From Clostridia bacterium (lineage in GTDB: Bacteria; Bacillota; Clostridia; Oscillospirales; SIG627): 29,085 nucleotides of DNA. The translations under genes were made by a program, and so were the position numbers. Position 1 is the first letter of the stretch, and every line of letters starts with the position of its first letter. Shown piece by piece: positions 13,170 through 21,194 of this stretch. The notes under the pieces are model-generated. The model ran no database searches, was not told where the DNA came from, and saw nothing but the letters and a program-made list of their open reading frames with translations. The DNA lies in assembly GCA_017408325.1 (NCBI GenBank), contig JAFQUW010000075.1:1-29085 (forward strand), given 5' to 3'.

Positions 13170-14753
13170 ATGAACGAGAAATTTTACATCACGACGGCAA
13201 TCGCCTATACTTCCAAAAAACCGCATATCGGCAATACCTACGAGGCGATCTTCACCGATACCATCGCGCGCTATCAGCGCCTTTTGGGAAAAGACGTCTA
13301 CTTTTTGACGGGTACCGACGAGCACGGACTGAAGATCCAGCAGGAGGCTGAAAAAGCCGGGATCACCCCCCAGGAGCACGTCGACCGCGTCGCGGGCGAG
13401 GTGCGCGCCATCTGGGACCTCATGAACGTGTCCTACGACCAGTTCATCCGCACCACGGATGAAAAGCACGAGAAATGCGTGCAGGATATCTTCCAAAAGC
13501 TCTACGATCAGGGCGATATTTATAAGAGCGAGTACAAGGGCAAGTATTGCACCCCCTGCGAAGCCTTCTTTACCGAGGCGCAGATCACCGAGGACGGCAA
13601 ATGCCCCGACTGCGGAGCGGATCTCACGGACGCCTGCGAGGAGTCCTATTTCTTCCGTATGTCGAAGTATCAGGATCGCCTGATGGCGTACATTGAGGAG
13701 CATCCGGACTTCATCACCCCCGAAGCGCGTAAGAAGGAGATGGTCAACAACTTCTTAAAGCCCGGACTCTCCGACCTCTGCGTCTCCCGCTCCACCTTCA
13801 AGTGGGGCGTGCCCGTCTCCTTTGATGACAAGCACGTCATCTACGTCTGGATCGACGCGCTCTCCAACTACATCACCGCCCTCGACTATTCGGCAAACGG
13901 TGAAAGCGGAGAGCTTTACAAGAAGTATTGGCCTGCCGACGTGCACATCATCGGCAAGGACATCCTCCGCTTCCACACGATCTATTGGCCGATCATTTTG
14001 ATGGCGCTCGGCGAAGAGCTTCCCAAGCAGGTCTTCGGTCATCCGTGGCTGCTTTCGGGCGTCGATAAGATGTCCAAGTCCCGCGGCAACGTCATCTACG
14101 CCGACGAGCTTGCCGGCTACCTCTGCACCGATGCCGTGCGCTACTACCTCGTCAGCGAGATGCCGTACTTAAACGACGGCACCATCACGTATGAACTCGT
14201 CGTGCGCAAGTACAATGCAGAGCTTGTCAACAACCTCGGCAACCTCGTCAGCCGCACGATCGCCATGAACAAGAAGTACTTCGACGGCGTCGTCCCCGAG
14301 GTGAAGCAGTGGGAAGACTTGGATCTCGAACTGCGCCGCACGGCAGAAGAGACCGTCGCGACCGTCAAAGCCAATATGGACGAATACCGCGCCGCGGAAG
14401 CCGTCGACGCGATCTTTGACCTCTTGCACCGTGCAAACAAGTACATTGACGAGACGACTCCGTGGGCGCTTGCCAAGGACGAGAGCCAGCGTGACCGCCT
14501 CGCCGCCGTCATCGTCTCGCTTCTCTCGGTGATCCGACTTTCCGGCGTGCTGTTGAAGCCCTTCATTCCGGACGCGTCCGCGCGCATCCTCTCCGCCTTC
14601 GGCGGCGGAGGGGAGGACTTCGTCACGGGTCTTGCCTACGACGCCGTGACTGCGGGACAGGAGATCGTCGACTGCGGAATGCTCTTTGCGCGCGTCGACG
14701 AGGAGAAGCTTCTTGAGCGCATCGCCATCACCAACGAGCAGAAGAGAGCGTAA
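13170..14753 (+). CDS. metG: Methionyl-tRNA synthetase, short form
   Basis: 527 residues; charges tRNA-Met (class I synthetase). The HIGH motif is PHIGN (18-22) and KMSKS is at 300-304. A zinc knuckle is present: Cys127-x2-Cys130 and Cys145-x2-Cys148. Other class features are TGTDEHGLKI and the FHTIYWP region. The protein ends just after the anticodon-binding helical domain (MLFARVDEEKL...), so the C-terminal EMAP-II/Arc1p-like tRNA-binding domain found in many longer bacterial MetRS is absent here. GAGGAAG precedes the ATG. It lies in an operon with the replication loader genes and tatD; the metG-tatD order is common in Firmicutes. Confidence 0.97.
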   Translation: MNEKFYITTAIAYTSKKPHIGNTYEAIFTDTIARYQRLLGKDVYFLTGTDEHGLKIQQEAEKAGITPQEHVDRVAGEVRAIWDLMNVSYDQFIRTTDEKHEKCVQDIFQKLYDQGDIYKSEYKGKYCTPCEAFFTEAQITEDGKCPDCGADLTDACEESYFFRMSKYQDRLMAYIEEHPDFITPEARKKEMVNNFLKPGLSDLCVSRSTFKWGVPVSFDDKHVIYVWIDALSNYITALDYSANGESGELYKKYWPADVHIIGKDILRFHTIYWPIILMALGEELPKQVFGHPWLLSGVDKMSKSRGNVIYADELAGYLCTDAVRYYLVSEMPYLNDGTITYELVVRKYNAELVNNLGNLVSRTIAMNKKYFDGVVPEVKQWEDLDLELRRTAEETVATVKANMDEYRAAEAVDAIFDLLHRANKYIDETTPWALAKDESQRDRLAAVIVSLLSVIRLSGVLLKPFIPDASARILSAFGGGGEDFVTGLAYDAVTAGQEIVDCGMLFARVDEEKLLERIAITNEQKRA

Positions 14754-15530
14754 ATGTTCGATACCCACGCGCACTACGACTCGTCGAAGTTTTCCGAGGA
14801 TCGGGCTGAGGTCATTCGTTCTCTTCCGCGCCCGACGGAGGACGACCCCGTCGGCGTGCGATACGCACTGACCTGTGGAGACAGTATGGAGAGCTCCCGA
14901 CGCGCCATCGCGCTGTCCGAGGAGTACGAATACCTCTTTGCCGCAGGCGGCGTGCATCCCCACGAGGCGGACGGCTTTTGTGACGCGGATCTTGAAACGC
15001 TCCGGATGTGGTATCTGAAAAAAAAGATCGTCGCCATCGGTGAGATCGGGCTGGACTATCACTACGACTTTTCTCCGCGCGACGTGCAAAAGCGCGTCTT
15101 CTCCGCCCAGCTTGCGCTGGCAAGAGAGCTTGGTGCTCCCGTCATCATCCACGACAGAGAGGCACACGCGGACGTGTTTGACGCGATCAAAGAAAGCGGT
15201 GTGTCCCGCGGCGTGATGCATTCCTATTCGGGCAGAGCTGAACTTGCGCGCGAGTATATGAAACTCGGCTTTTACATCTCGTTTTCCGGCTCGGTCACCT
15301 TCAAGAACGCCGCCGGGATTGTCGAGGCGGCAAAGAGTGTGCCGCCGGAGCGTCTTCTCATCGAGACCGACGCGCCGTACCTTGCCCCCGTGCCGCACCG
15401 CGGACGCCGAAACGACTCGCACCTGATGTATGCGACGGCGAAATTTTTGGCAGAACTCAAGGGAGTGCCGGTCGAAAATCTGATCTCGACCACGCGGGAG
15501 AATGCAAAATGTCTCTTTTCCGTCTTGTAA
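14754..15530 (+). CDS. tatD: TatD-family metal-dependent deoxyribonuclease
   Basis: 258 residues, amidohydrolase-like TIM barrel. Metal ligands are visible: DTHAHYD (His5, His7), GEIGLDYH, IIHDREAH, MHSYSG and ETDAPYLAPVPHRGRRN. TatD proteins are 3'-5' exonucleases acting on DNA (and RNA) in repair or quality control. The ATG directly follows the metG stop, so it depends on upstream translation. No clear terminator follows; the gapA promoter starts 42 nt after the stop. Confidence 0.95.
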   Translation: MFDTHAHYDSSKFSEDRAEVIRSLPRPTEDDPVGVRYALTCGDSMESSRRAIALSEEYEYLFAAGGVHPHEADGFCDADLETLRMWYLKKKIVAIGEIGLDYHYDFSPRDVQKRVFSAQLALARELGAPVIIHDREAHADVFDAIKESGVSRGVMHSYSGRAELAREYMKLGFYISFSGSVTFKNAAGIVEAAKSVPPERLLIETDAPYLAPVPHRGRRNDSHLMYATAKFLAELKGVPVENLISTTRENAKCLFSVL

Positions 15531-15572
15531 ACGGGAAAAATTGTGCAGCCCGCCGAAAAATGAAAAAACCCC

Positions 15573-15601
15573 TTGTCTTTTTCCTGAATTTAGGATAGAA
15601 T
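15573..15601 (+). promoter_or_regulatory. Sigma-A promoter of gapA
   Basis: TTGTCT (15573-15578), 17-nt spacer, TAGAAT (15596-15601). The leader is ~45 nt and ends with AAAAAGGAGAATTATC before the ATG, a strong ribosome binding site. Confidence 0.8.
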
Positions 15602-15651
15602 AACAAGCGGTAAAAAATCACAACCCACACAAAAGAAAAAGGAGAATTATC

Positions 15652-16680
15652 ATGGCAGTTAAAGTTGCAATCAACGGATTCGGCCGCATCGGCCGTCTCG
15701 CTTTCCGTCAGATGTTCGATGCCGAGGGCTACGAAGTCGTCGCCATCAACGACCTGACCGATCCCAAGATGCTCGCGCACCTTCTCAAGTATGACACCGC
15801 TCAGGGTTCCTACCTCGGTTTCATCGGCGAAGGCCGCCACACCGTCGAAGCCACTGACGATTCCATCGTCGTCGACGGCAAGGAAATCAAGATCTACGCG
15901 ATCAAAGACGCTTCCGAGTGTCCCTGGGGAGAACTCGACGTCGACGTCGTGCTCGAATGCACCGGTTTCTACTGCTCCAAGGAGAAGTCCATGGCGCACA
16001 TCAACGCCGGCGCGAAGAAGGTCGTCATCTCCGCTCCCGCGGGCAACGATCTCAAGACCATCGTTTACTCCGTCAACGAAGGCACCCTGACCGCCGATGA
16101 CCAGATCATCTCCGCGGCCTCCTGCACCACCAACTGCCTCGCCCCGATGGCCGACACCCTCAACAAGGCGTTCCCCATCCAGAGCGGTATCATGACCACC
16201 GTTCACGCTTACACCGGCGACCAGATGATCCTGGACGGTCCGCACCGCAAGGGTGACCTCCGTCGTGCCCGTGCCGGCGCCCAGAACATCGTTCCCAACT
16301 CCACCGGCGCTGCCAAGGCCATCGGCCTCGTCATCCCCGAACTCAACGGCAAGCTCATCGGCGCCGCCCAGCGCGTTCCCGTGTGCACCGGTTCCACCAC
16401 CATCCTCATCGCCGTCGTCAAGGGCAAGGACGTCACCAAGGAAGCCATCAACGACGCCATGAAGGCCGCCGCTTCCGATTCCTTCGGCTACAACGAAGAC
16501 CAGATCGTCTCCTCCGACGTCATCGGCATGCGTTACGGCAGCCTCTTCGATGCCACCCAGACCATGGTCGCCAAGATCGACGACGACACCTATCAGGTTC
16601 AGGTCGTCTCCTGGTACGACAACGAGAACTCCTACACCTCCCAGATGGTCCGCACCATCAAGTATTTCGCGGAGATGTAA
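15652..16680 (+). CDS. gapA: Glyceraldehyde-3-phosphate dehydrogenase, type I, NAD-dependent
   Basis: 342 residues. Oxidises glyceraldehyde-3-phosphate to 1,3-bisphosphoglycerate in glycolysis. NAD-binding NGFGRIGR (8-15) and Asp34 (NAD over NADP) are present, as are catalytic Cys158 in SCTTNC, His185 in VHAYTGDQ, and a phosphate-site region NSTGAAKA. The codon use is visibly biased towards C-ending codons (GTC, ATC, ACC), typical of a highly expressed gene. It stands alone between its own promoter and a strong terminator, away from pgk-tpiA, which lie on the other strand ~7 kb away. Confidence 0.98.
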   Translation: MAVKVAINGFGRIGRLAFRQMFDAEGYEVVAINDLTDPKMLAHLLKYDTAQGSYLGFIGEGRHTVEATDDSIVVDGKEIKIYAIKDASECPWGELDVDVVLECTGFYCSKEKSMAHINAGAKKVVISAPAGNDLKTIVYSVNEGTLTADDQIISAASCTTNCLAPMADTLNKAFPIQSGIMTTVHAYTGDQMILDGPHRKGDLRRARAGAQNIVPNSTGAAKAIGLVIPELNGKLIGAAQRVPVCTGSTTILIAVVKGKDVTKEAINDAMKAAASDSFGYNEDQIVSSDVIGMRYGSLFDATQTMVAKIDDDTYQVQVVSWYDNENSYTSQMVRTIKYFAEM

Positions 16681-16703
16681 TCTCGGCTGAAAAAACAGCA
16701 TCC

Positions 16704-16736
16704 AAAAACGCCAAGGGATTTCCCTTGGCGTTTTTT
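16704..16736 (+). terminator. Rho-independent terminator of gapA
   Basis: A5 tract, stem CGCCAAGGGA / loop TT / TCCCTTGGCG, then T6. It starts 24 nt after the gapA stop. Confidence 0.93.
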
Positions 16737-16739
16737 CTC

Positions 16740-16768
16740 TTGCTGAAATGGGAAAGGTTTGCTATAAT
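16740..16768 (+). promoter_or_regulatory. Promoter of the transglutaminase-like gene
   Basis: TTGCTG (16740-16745), 17-nt spacer, TATAAT (16763-16768), placed directly after the gapA terminator. The leader would be only ~18 nt. Confidence 0.75.
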
Positions 16769-16792
16769 AAAAGAAAAAGGGAGGTGGGCTGT

Positions 16793-18055
16793 GTGAAAAG
16801 CGTTGTGCGCGCACTTTTGCTTATGCTCGTGCTGATTTTTGTATCGGTTCCGCTTCACTCGGCGTTTTCTCCCCGGATCAACGAGTTTTTGACGGGACTT
16901 TTCGGCGAGGCAGAGCCGCAGAAGGAGCCCGTTTTCCCCGAGGTGCTCACCGAGAGCTTTCTGTTTTCCGAGACGGAGCTTTCTGGCGGCGCACACCTCG
17001 TGACGGCAGAGGAGATCGGGGAGTACGTCCCTCTGTTTTCCGCTTACGACAGTAAGGTCTACTACGATACGCTCACGGAAGCGGAGCAGTTGATCTACCG
17101 CGCGTTCCAGTACGCGCTCGACCACAGTTTTCAGGAAATTCTGATCAGTGAAGATCTCAAGGCCGCCGCCAAACTGCGTCCTGCGGAGATTCTGGAATTG
17201 CTTTCGCTCGATAGCGCACATTTGGAGCAAAATCACTTTGAGACGGGTCAGGGGATGGAACGTTTTCTCGTCACGGGTGCGCGCTATTACGGCGGAGAGG
17301 AAGAGACCCCGATGATTGAGGGCTATCGCATCACCGTGTTCAGCTTTGCCAAGGAACGGGAGGAGAAGCGACTGGAGGCACTTGAGGTTGCCAAGAAGAT
17401 CGACTTCGGTTTTTCCGCGGACGCCACGCAGGCGGAAATGGCGCGCGCCATCTTCCGCTGGCTTGGTGAGAACGTCACCTATGACGAGAAATCCACCGAC
17501 GATTTTCTCTACGGCGCACTCGTGGACGGGAAGACCATCTGCGACGGATACGCAAACGCGTTCCAGCTTCTCTGCGGCATCCACGGCATCGAGTGCTGTG
17601 AAAAGGTGACGGATTTCACCAAGCTCGACTACGGCGAGGGCAGGATGGGTCACACCTGGAATATGGCAAACCTTGACGGCGTGTGGTACAACGTCGACCC
17701 GACCGCCTCGGAAAACGCAGTCGGGGAGACCGTCTGGCAGATGGGCTACTCGGACGAGATGGATCCGAATTATACCGCGTACGCGTCCCGTTTGCCGACT
17801 GCCACGGGAGACGCTTTCGTCTACGTCGGTCACTTCGAGACCTTGCTCGACGAGCAACTGGTCGAACGGATTTCCGACGCGTTGTCGCTTTACGGGCAGG
17901 TGACTGCGACCTTCGGCAAGGGTGAGACGCTGAAGATGGACGAGGACGGTCCGCTTGCGGCGTTTGATGCGATCGCCGACCGCATGAAAGAAGCCTACCA
18001 GACCTATAGCTGCCGCGGAACACGACGGGACGTCATTTGTTTTGAACTAGCGTAG
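16793..18055 (+). CDS. Exported transglutaminase-like (papain-fold) protein
   Basis: 420 residues from GTG 16793, preceded by AAAGGGAGG 8 nt upstream; the ATG at 16748 lies within the promoter and is rejected. One hydrophobic N-terminal segment (~5-22) acts as signal peptide or anchor. Residues ~205-305 form a transglutaminase-core domain: Cys250 in KTICDGYANAF, His287 in GHTWNMANLDGVWYNVD, and Asp302 in that last motif, giving a complete Cys-His-Asp triad. Bacterial members are usually extracytoplasmic proteases or cross-linking enzymes. The N-terminal ~200 residues are of unknown fold. It is a single-gene unit closed by a strong terminator. Confidence 0.85.
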   Translation: MKSVVRALLLMLVLIFVSVPLHSAFSPRINEFLTGLFGEAEPQKEPVFPEVLTESFLFSETELSGGAHLVTAEEIGEYVPLFSAYDSKVYYDTLTEAEQLIYRAFQYALDHSFQEILISEDLKAAAKLRPAEILELLSLDSAHLEQNHFETGQGMERFLVTGARYYGGEEETPMIEGYRITVFSFAKEREEKRLEALEVAKKIDFGFSADATQAEMARAIFRWLGENVTYDEKSTDDFLYGALVDGKTICDGYANAFQLLCGIHGIECCEKVTDFTKLDYGEGRMGHTWNMANLDGVWYNVDPTASENAVGETVWQMGYSDEMDPNYTAYASRLPTATGDAFVYVGHFETLLDEQLVERISDALSLYGQVTATFGKGETLKMDEDGPLAAFDAIADRMKEAYQTYSCRGTRRDVICFELA

Positions 18056-18091
18056 AACACGCCTTTTGCGGCACGCAGAAGACAAAAGAAG

Positions 18092-18126
18092 AACAGAAGC
18101 ACACAGCGCGCGTGCTTCTGTTTTTT
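18092..18126 (+). terminator. Rho-independent terminator of the transglutaminase-like gene
   Basis: AACAGAAGCAC, 9-nt loop, GTGCTTCTGTT: a perfect 11-bp stem continuing into a T-run (18121-18126). Confidence 0.9.
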
Positions 18127-18239
18127 GTCGGTTTTTGGGGCTCATTAAAAAATTATAGGTATCTGGATAATTTGTTTAAATTACATCCCAATGATAAGCT
18201 TTATTTTGCGATACATCATATAAATATAGGCAATCACGT

Positions 18240-18680
18240 TTAATTGAATTTCGCTTTTTGAAAAAAGAAGTCTTTACGAATCAGCTTGGTGATAAGATAA
18301 ATAACTCGAGTTGGCAGGTAAAAGTAAAAAAAGCAAAAAGCAGACCAAAGCCAATTTGCCTCGCCGCGTTGAAAAAACTCAGAAACAGTAAAGGTGATCG
18401 CAACCAAAACAATGCAGGAAACAATAATGTGAAAAACGGTTTTGTATAGAATGCGGGGCATCTCTTTTGAGAACAGATATTTCATGCACACAAACAAGTC
18501 GGCTTCCATTAAAAGCATCGGTAAAAATCCAATCACTAACAAAATAAAAAGAAAAAATCCACCAATATGTCGATCTTTAATATTTGTTTTGAAATAAGAA
18601 CGCGAAAAGTCGTATGAAGCAAAAACGGTTGTTAAAAGTAAGGCCGCAATCAGAAGTAAAATAAACCCTAGTTTTTTCAT
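18240..18680 (-). CDS. Small integral membrane protein of unknown function
   Basis: 146 residues with four predicted membrane helices: ~4-21, ~40-58, ~81-103 and ~110-130, a Lys-rich C-terminus and no recognisable catalytic motif. The gene is AT-rich and uses A/T-ending codons, unlike the neighbours, which suggests transfer. The ATG (18680) has only a weak, distant GGAG. It begins exactly where the truncated four-helix-bundle fragment ends, and the nearest promoter is that fragment's. I do not recognise a family. The 184 bases between its stop and the upstream terminator are AT-rich and hold nothing I can name. Confidence 0.6.
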   Translation of the reverse strand: MKKLGFILLLIAALLLTTVFASYDFSRSYFKTNIKDRHIGGFFLFILLVIGFLPMLLMEADLFVCMKYLFSKEMPRILYKTVFHIIVSCIVLVAITFTVSEFFQRGEANWLWSAFCFFYFYLPTRVIYLITKLIRKDFFFQKAKFN

Positions 18681-18681
18681 A

Positions 18682-18774
18682 AAATTCTTTACGCTCCGAT
18701 TTCATATTACGGCAAAGAAAAACGGTTTTCTTTGCAAATCCTTTTGCTTTATCTCTCAAAACGCTGTCGGCTAT
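18682..18774 (-). pseudogene. Truncated four-helix-bundle protein gene (23S-IVS/Avd-like) remnant
   Basis: The frame reads (I)ADSVLRDKAKGFAKKT, then VFLCRNMKSERKEF, which matches the opening helix of the small four-helix-bundle family (23S rRNA intervening-sequence/Avd-like proteins, normally ~115-130 residues and continuing after the KKEF pattern with LSKQLLRSG-like sequence). Only ~31 codons remain. The expected start codon is ATA instead of ATG, and the expected Shine-Dalgarno is GAAGTA. After KEF the frame runs into the membrane-protein gene. The family match is from memory of the family pattern, hence moderate confidence. Confidence 0.5.
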
Positions 18775-18793
18775 AGTGATTACTTCTAAATTT

Positions 18794-18822
18794 ATTATAC
18801 ATAAAAACCGAAGGTCTTTCAA
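18794..18822 (-). promoter_or_regulatory. Near-consensus promoter of the AT-rich island
   Basis: On the minus strand: TTGAAA (18822-18817), 17-nt spacer ending TATG, TATAAT (18799-18794), so it is also of extended -10 type. It precedes the four-helix-bundle remnant and now would drive the membrane protein at 18680. Confidence 0.75.
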
Positions 18823-18826
18823 GTGA

Positions 18827-18877
18827 CATTCCGACTTTGTCGGAATGATAGTGTCGCCTTACGGCAGCCGTAAGGCG
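18827..18877. repeat. Two adjacent perfect hairpins
   Basis: CATTCCGAC-TTT-GTCGGAATG at 18827-18847 (9-bp stem) and CGCCTTACGGC-A-GCCGTAAGGCG at 18855-18877 (11-bp arms). They sit between the promoter at 18822 and the terminator hairpin at 18882, and resemble small dispersed palindromic elements. Confidence 0.7.
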
Positions 18878-18881
18878 AATA

Positions 18882-18919
18882 AAACAGGCGTTGTATCCGC
18901 AAGGATACAACGCCTGTTT
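18882..18919 (-). terminator. Long terminator hairpin of the glycolysis/tRNA-modification operon
   Basis: 17-bp perfect stem (18882-18898 with 18903-18919) closed by a GCAA tetraloop (TTGC on the minus strand). On the minus strand it lies 5 nt after the BspA-like stop and is followed by TTTTATTC. Likely a terminator; it may work in both directions. Confidence 0.85.
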
Positions 18920-18924
18920 ATCCG

Positions 18925-20001
18925 TCATTCCGTTTCGGCAACGATGAAAGGCTTGTACTCGCTTTCGAGGAAGTACTTTTCGGCGGCGGAGCCGGGGGCG
19001 ACGTGGATCTTTTGGATCGTGGTGGTGTTTGCGAACTGTTCGTCTCCGATGCTCTTGACGCTCTTGGGATAGTTGACGTCGGTGAGGTTGTCGCAGAAGG
19101 AGAAGGCGCGTGCGCCGACCTCCGTCACACCGTCGCCGAGGCGCACACCCGTCAGCATCGAACAGCCGGAGAAGGCCGCTTCACCGATGCGCGTGACGGA
19201 AGCGGGGATGGAGATGCTGGCGATGTTGGAGCAGCCCGCGAGTGCCCAGTCACCGATCTCGGTGACACCGTTCGGGACGTAGAGGGAGGTGATCGTCTCG
19301 CACAGCGAGAGAGAGGCGATCTTTTTCACGTCGGAGGGGAGAGTCAGAGAGCCGCCCTCGCCCTTGTAGGCGATGAGGATACCGTTTCCGACGATGACAA
19401 ACTCGTCTGTTGCGTCCAGAAGGAACTTCGTCTCGTCAAAGGCATAGGCACCGATGATCTCCACGCCGTCGGAAAGGTCGACCTTTTGAAGCGACTTACA
19501 GTTTGCAAAGGCATAGGAGTCGATCTCGTGCAGGGAATCGGGCAGGCTGATCTCTTCGAGATGTCCGCAGCCGTAGAAGCAGGCTTCGCCGATGCGGCGC
19601 AACGTGTCGGGGAGCTTGACGCTCTCGAGAAGCGTGCAGGAGGAAAAGGCGTTGTCGCCGATCTCCATGACGGGCTTGTCCTCGATCTTGTCGGGAACTT
19701 CGGCGTCCGTGACGGTGCTGTCCGCGCTCGTAATCGCGGCGTAGTCCTCGTAGAGATCGTAGGAAAAGCCGCCGTGCTTTCCCGAGGAGACGAATTTGCT
19801 TTCGGGAAGGGGGACGGTCTTGGGGGCGGAAGATTCCACCTTATCCTCGGTGGAAGGCTTGTCGTCTTCCAGGGGGGTCATTGTGGTCGCGGGGGGCGCG
19901 AGGACGATCCACAGCACGATGCCGACCGCAACGAGAAGGACGGCAGCAAGAATGAGGGACAGACGTACTTTTTTGGAAATCTTACGTTTGACTTTTGCCA
20001 T
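18925..20001 (-). CDS. Membrane-anchored BspA-type leucine-rich-repeat protein
   Basis: 358 residues. A basic N-terminus is followed by one transmembrane helix (~14-35), then a Thr/Ser/Glu-rich linker (~37-70) and an extracellular LRR_5 region (~95-345) with repeats such as EIGDNAFSSCTLLESVKLPD, RIGEACFYGCGHLEEISLPD, EIDSYAFANCKSLQKVDLSD and RIGEAAFSGCSMLTGVRLGD. It ends in a degenerate cap (PGSAAEKYF). BspA-type repeats mediate protein-protein or adhesion contacts. AAGGAG lies 7 nt before the ATG; the thiI stop is 11 nt upstream, so it is likely the last gene of that operon. It has no dockerin, unlike the LRR protein at 10089. Confidence 0.88.
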   Translation of the reverse strand: MAKVKRKISKKVRLSLILAAVLLVAVGIVLWIVLAPPATTMTPLEDDKPSTEDKVESSAPKTVPLPESKFVSSGKHGGFSYDLYEDYAAITSADSTVTDAEVPDKIEDKPVMEIGDNAFSSCTLLESVKLPDTLRRIGEACFYGCGHLEEISLPDSLHEIDSYAFANCKSLQKVDLSDGVEIIGAYAFDETKFLLDATDEFVIVGNGILIAYKGEGGSLTLPSDVKKIASLSLCETITSLYVPNGVTEIGDWALAGCSNIASISIPASVTRIGEAAFSGCSMLTGVRLGDGVTEVGARAFSFCDNLTDVNYPKSVKSIGDEQFANTTTIQKIHVAPGSAAEKYFLESEYKPFIVAETE

Positions 20002-20012
20002 GGGAGTTCTCC

Positions 20013-21194
20013 TTATGCTTCTTCGGTGAGGGGGATTTTTTCGAGGGACTTGTACGCCTCGTCGAGCAGTCGGTCGAGATCAAGCTTGGCCTCCTCGGCT
20101 TCGATCTTTTCAAGCTCGGGCGTAAGTTTCGGGTGCTTGGGAACGAAAACGGTACAGCAGTCCTCGTAGGGGAGAATGGAGGTCTCAAAGGTGTCGATGT
20201 GGCGCGCGTAACGCACGATCTCGTCTTTGTCGAGCCCCACGCAGGGACGCAGGATGGGAAGCGGCGTCGCGGCGTCGCTTGCCGCCATCGCGGAAAGCGT
20301 CTGGCTTGCCACCTGACCGAGGCTTTCGCCCGTGATGAGGGCAGGGATCGAGAGCTCTTCGGCAAGCCGCGTGGCAAGACGGAGCATACAGCGGCGCAAG
20401 ATCAGGGTGAAATACTCCTCGCGCACTGCGTCGCGCAGCGCGAGCTGCAGTTCGGTCAAACCGATGACGTAGGTGTCAAGGCTACAGGTGTAACGGCAGA
20501 GTTTGCGTCCGAGGGTGAGCACTTTTTCCTTGGCGCGCTCGCTCGTGTACGGATAGCTCTCAAAATGAAGGGCAGATAAGCGCAGGCCACGCTTTGCCAT
20601 CAGCCAGCCCGCGACGGGGCTGTCGATGCCGCCGGAGAGGAGGAGAAGTCCCGTGCCGCTCGTTCCGGCAGGCAGTCCGCGCGCACCGATGACGCGCGAG
20701 GCGTGCACGAAGGCGAGTCGGTCGCGCACTTCCACGGTGACGGTGACCTCGGGATTGTGTACGTCCACCGAGAGGTGGGGGCAGGCCTCGCCCACGCAGG
20801 CGCCGGCCTCTTGCATCAGTTCCATGGAGGTCAGGGGGAAGGATTTGTCACTGCGCTTGGCGTCCGCCTTGAAGCTGCGGTAGCCGCCGAGCGTGGGGAC
20901 GATCTTCTCACGGATGACCGCGAGAATGTCGGGCAGATTCTTTTCGCAAGGATACGCGATCGAGAGCGCGGCGATCCCAAACACGCGCGAGAGTCGGTCA
21001 AACGCCGCCTCGGTGTTCGCGTCGTCTTCCATTGTCAGTGCCATCGTGGACTGGCGGTATTCGGTGCGAAACGCGCCGATGGGCGCGAGGGCGCGAGCGA
21101 TGTCCTCGGAGAGTGCGCGTTCAAAGCGACGCTTGTTCGCGCCTTTTAAGACGAGCTCTCCGTATTTGATCAGGATGCAACGGGCAAAACTCAT
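20013..21194 (-). CDS. thiI: tRNA 4-thiouridine synthetase ThiI (no rhodanese domain)
   Basis: 393 residues. Adenylates U8 of tRNA and inserts sulfur to form s4U. N-terminal ferredoxin-like/THUMP region (~1-170), then the PP-loop ATP pyrophosphatase domain with SGGIDSP (187-193). The conserved GESLGQVASQT is at ~289-299, and a Cys pair (346-347) lies in LPYEDCCTVF, corresponding to the catalytic disulfide-region Cys. The rhodanese domain of enterobacterial ThiI is missing. In Bacillus subtilis a similar short ThiI takes sulfur directly from the adjacent desulfurase NifZ, and the same gene pair is found here. Start and previous stop overlap (ATGA). Confidence 0.96.
   Translation of the reverse strand: MSFARCILIKYGELVLKGANKRRFERALSEDIARALAPIGAFRTEYRQSTMALTMEDDANTEAAFDRLSRVFGIAALSIAYPCEKNLPDILAVIREKIVPTLGGYRSFKADAKRSDKSFPLTSMELMQEAGACVGEACPHLSVDVHNPEVTVTVEVRDRLAFVHASRVIGARGLPAGTSGTGLLLLSGGIDSPVAGWLMAKRGLRLSALHFESYPYTSERAKEKVLTLGRKLCRYTCSLDTYVIGLTELQLALRDAVREEYFTLILRRCMLRLATRLAEELSIPALITGESLGQVASQTLSAMAASDAATPLPILRPCVGLDKDEIVRYARHIDTFETSILPYEDCCTVFVPKHPKLTPELEKIEAEEAKLDLDRLLDEAYKSLEKIPLTEEA

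Noticed and set aside
18577..18822. 81-codon minus-strand ORF from TTG 18822
   Set aside because: The TTG is the -35 box itself; the frame joins a gene remnant to an out-of-frame reading of the membrane-protein gene.
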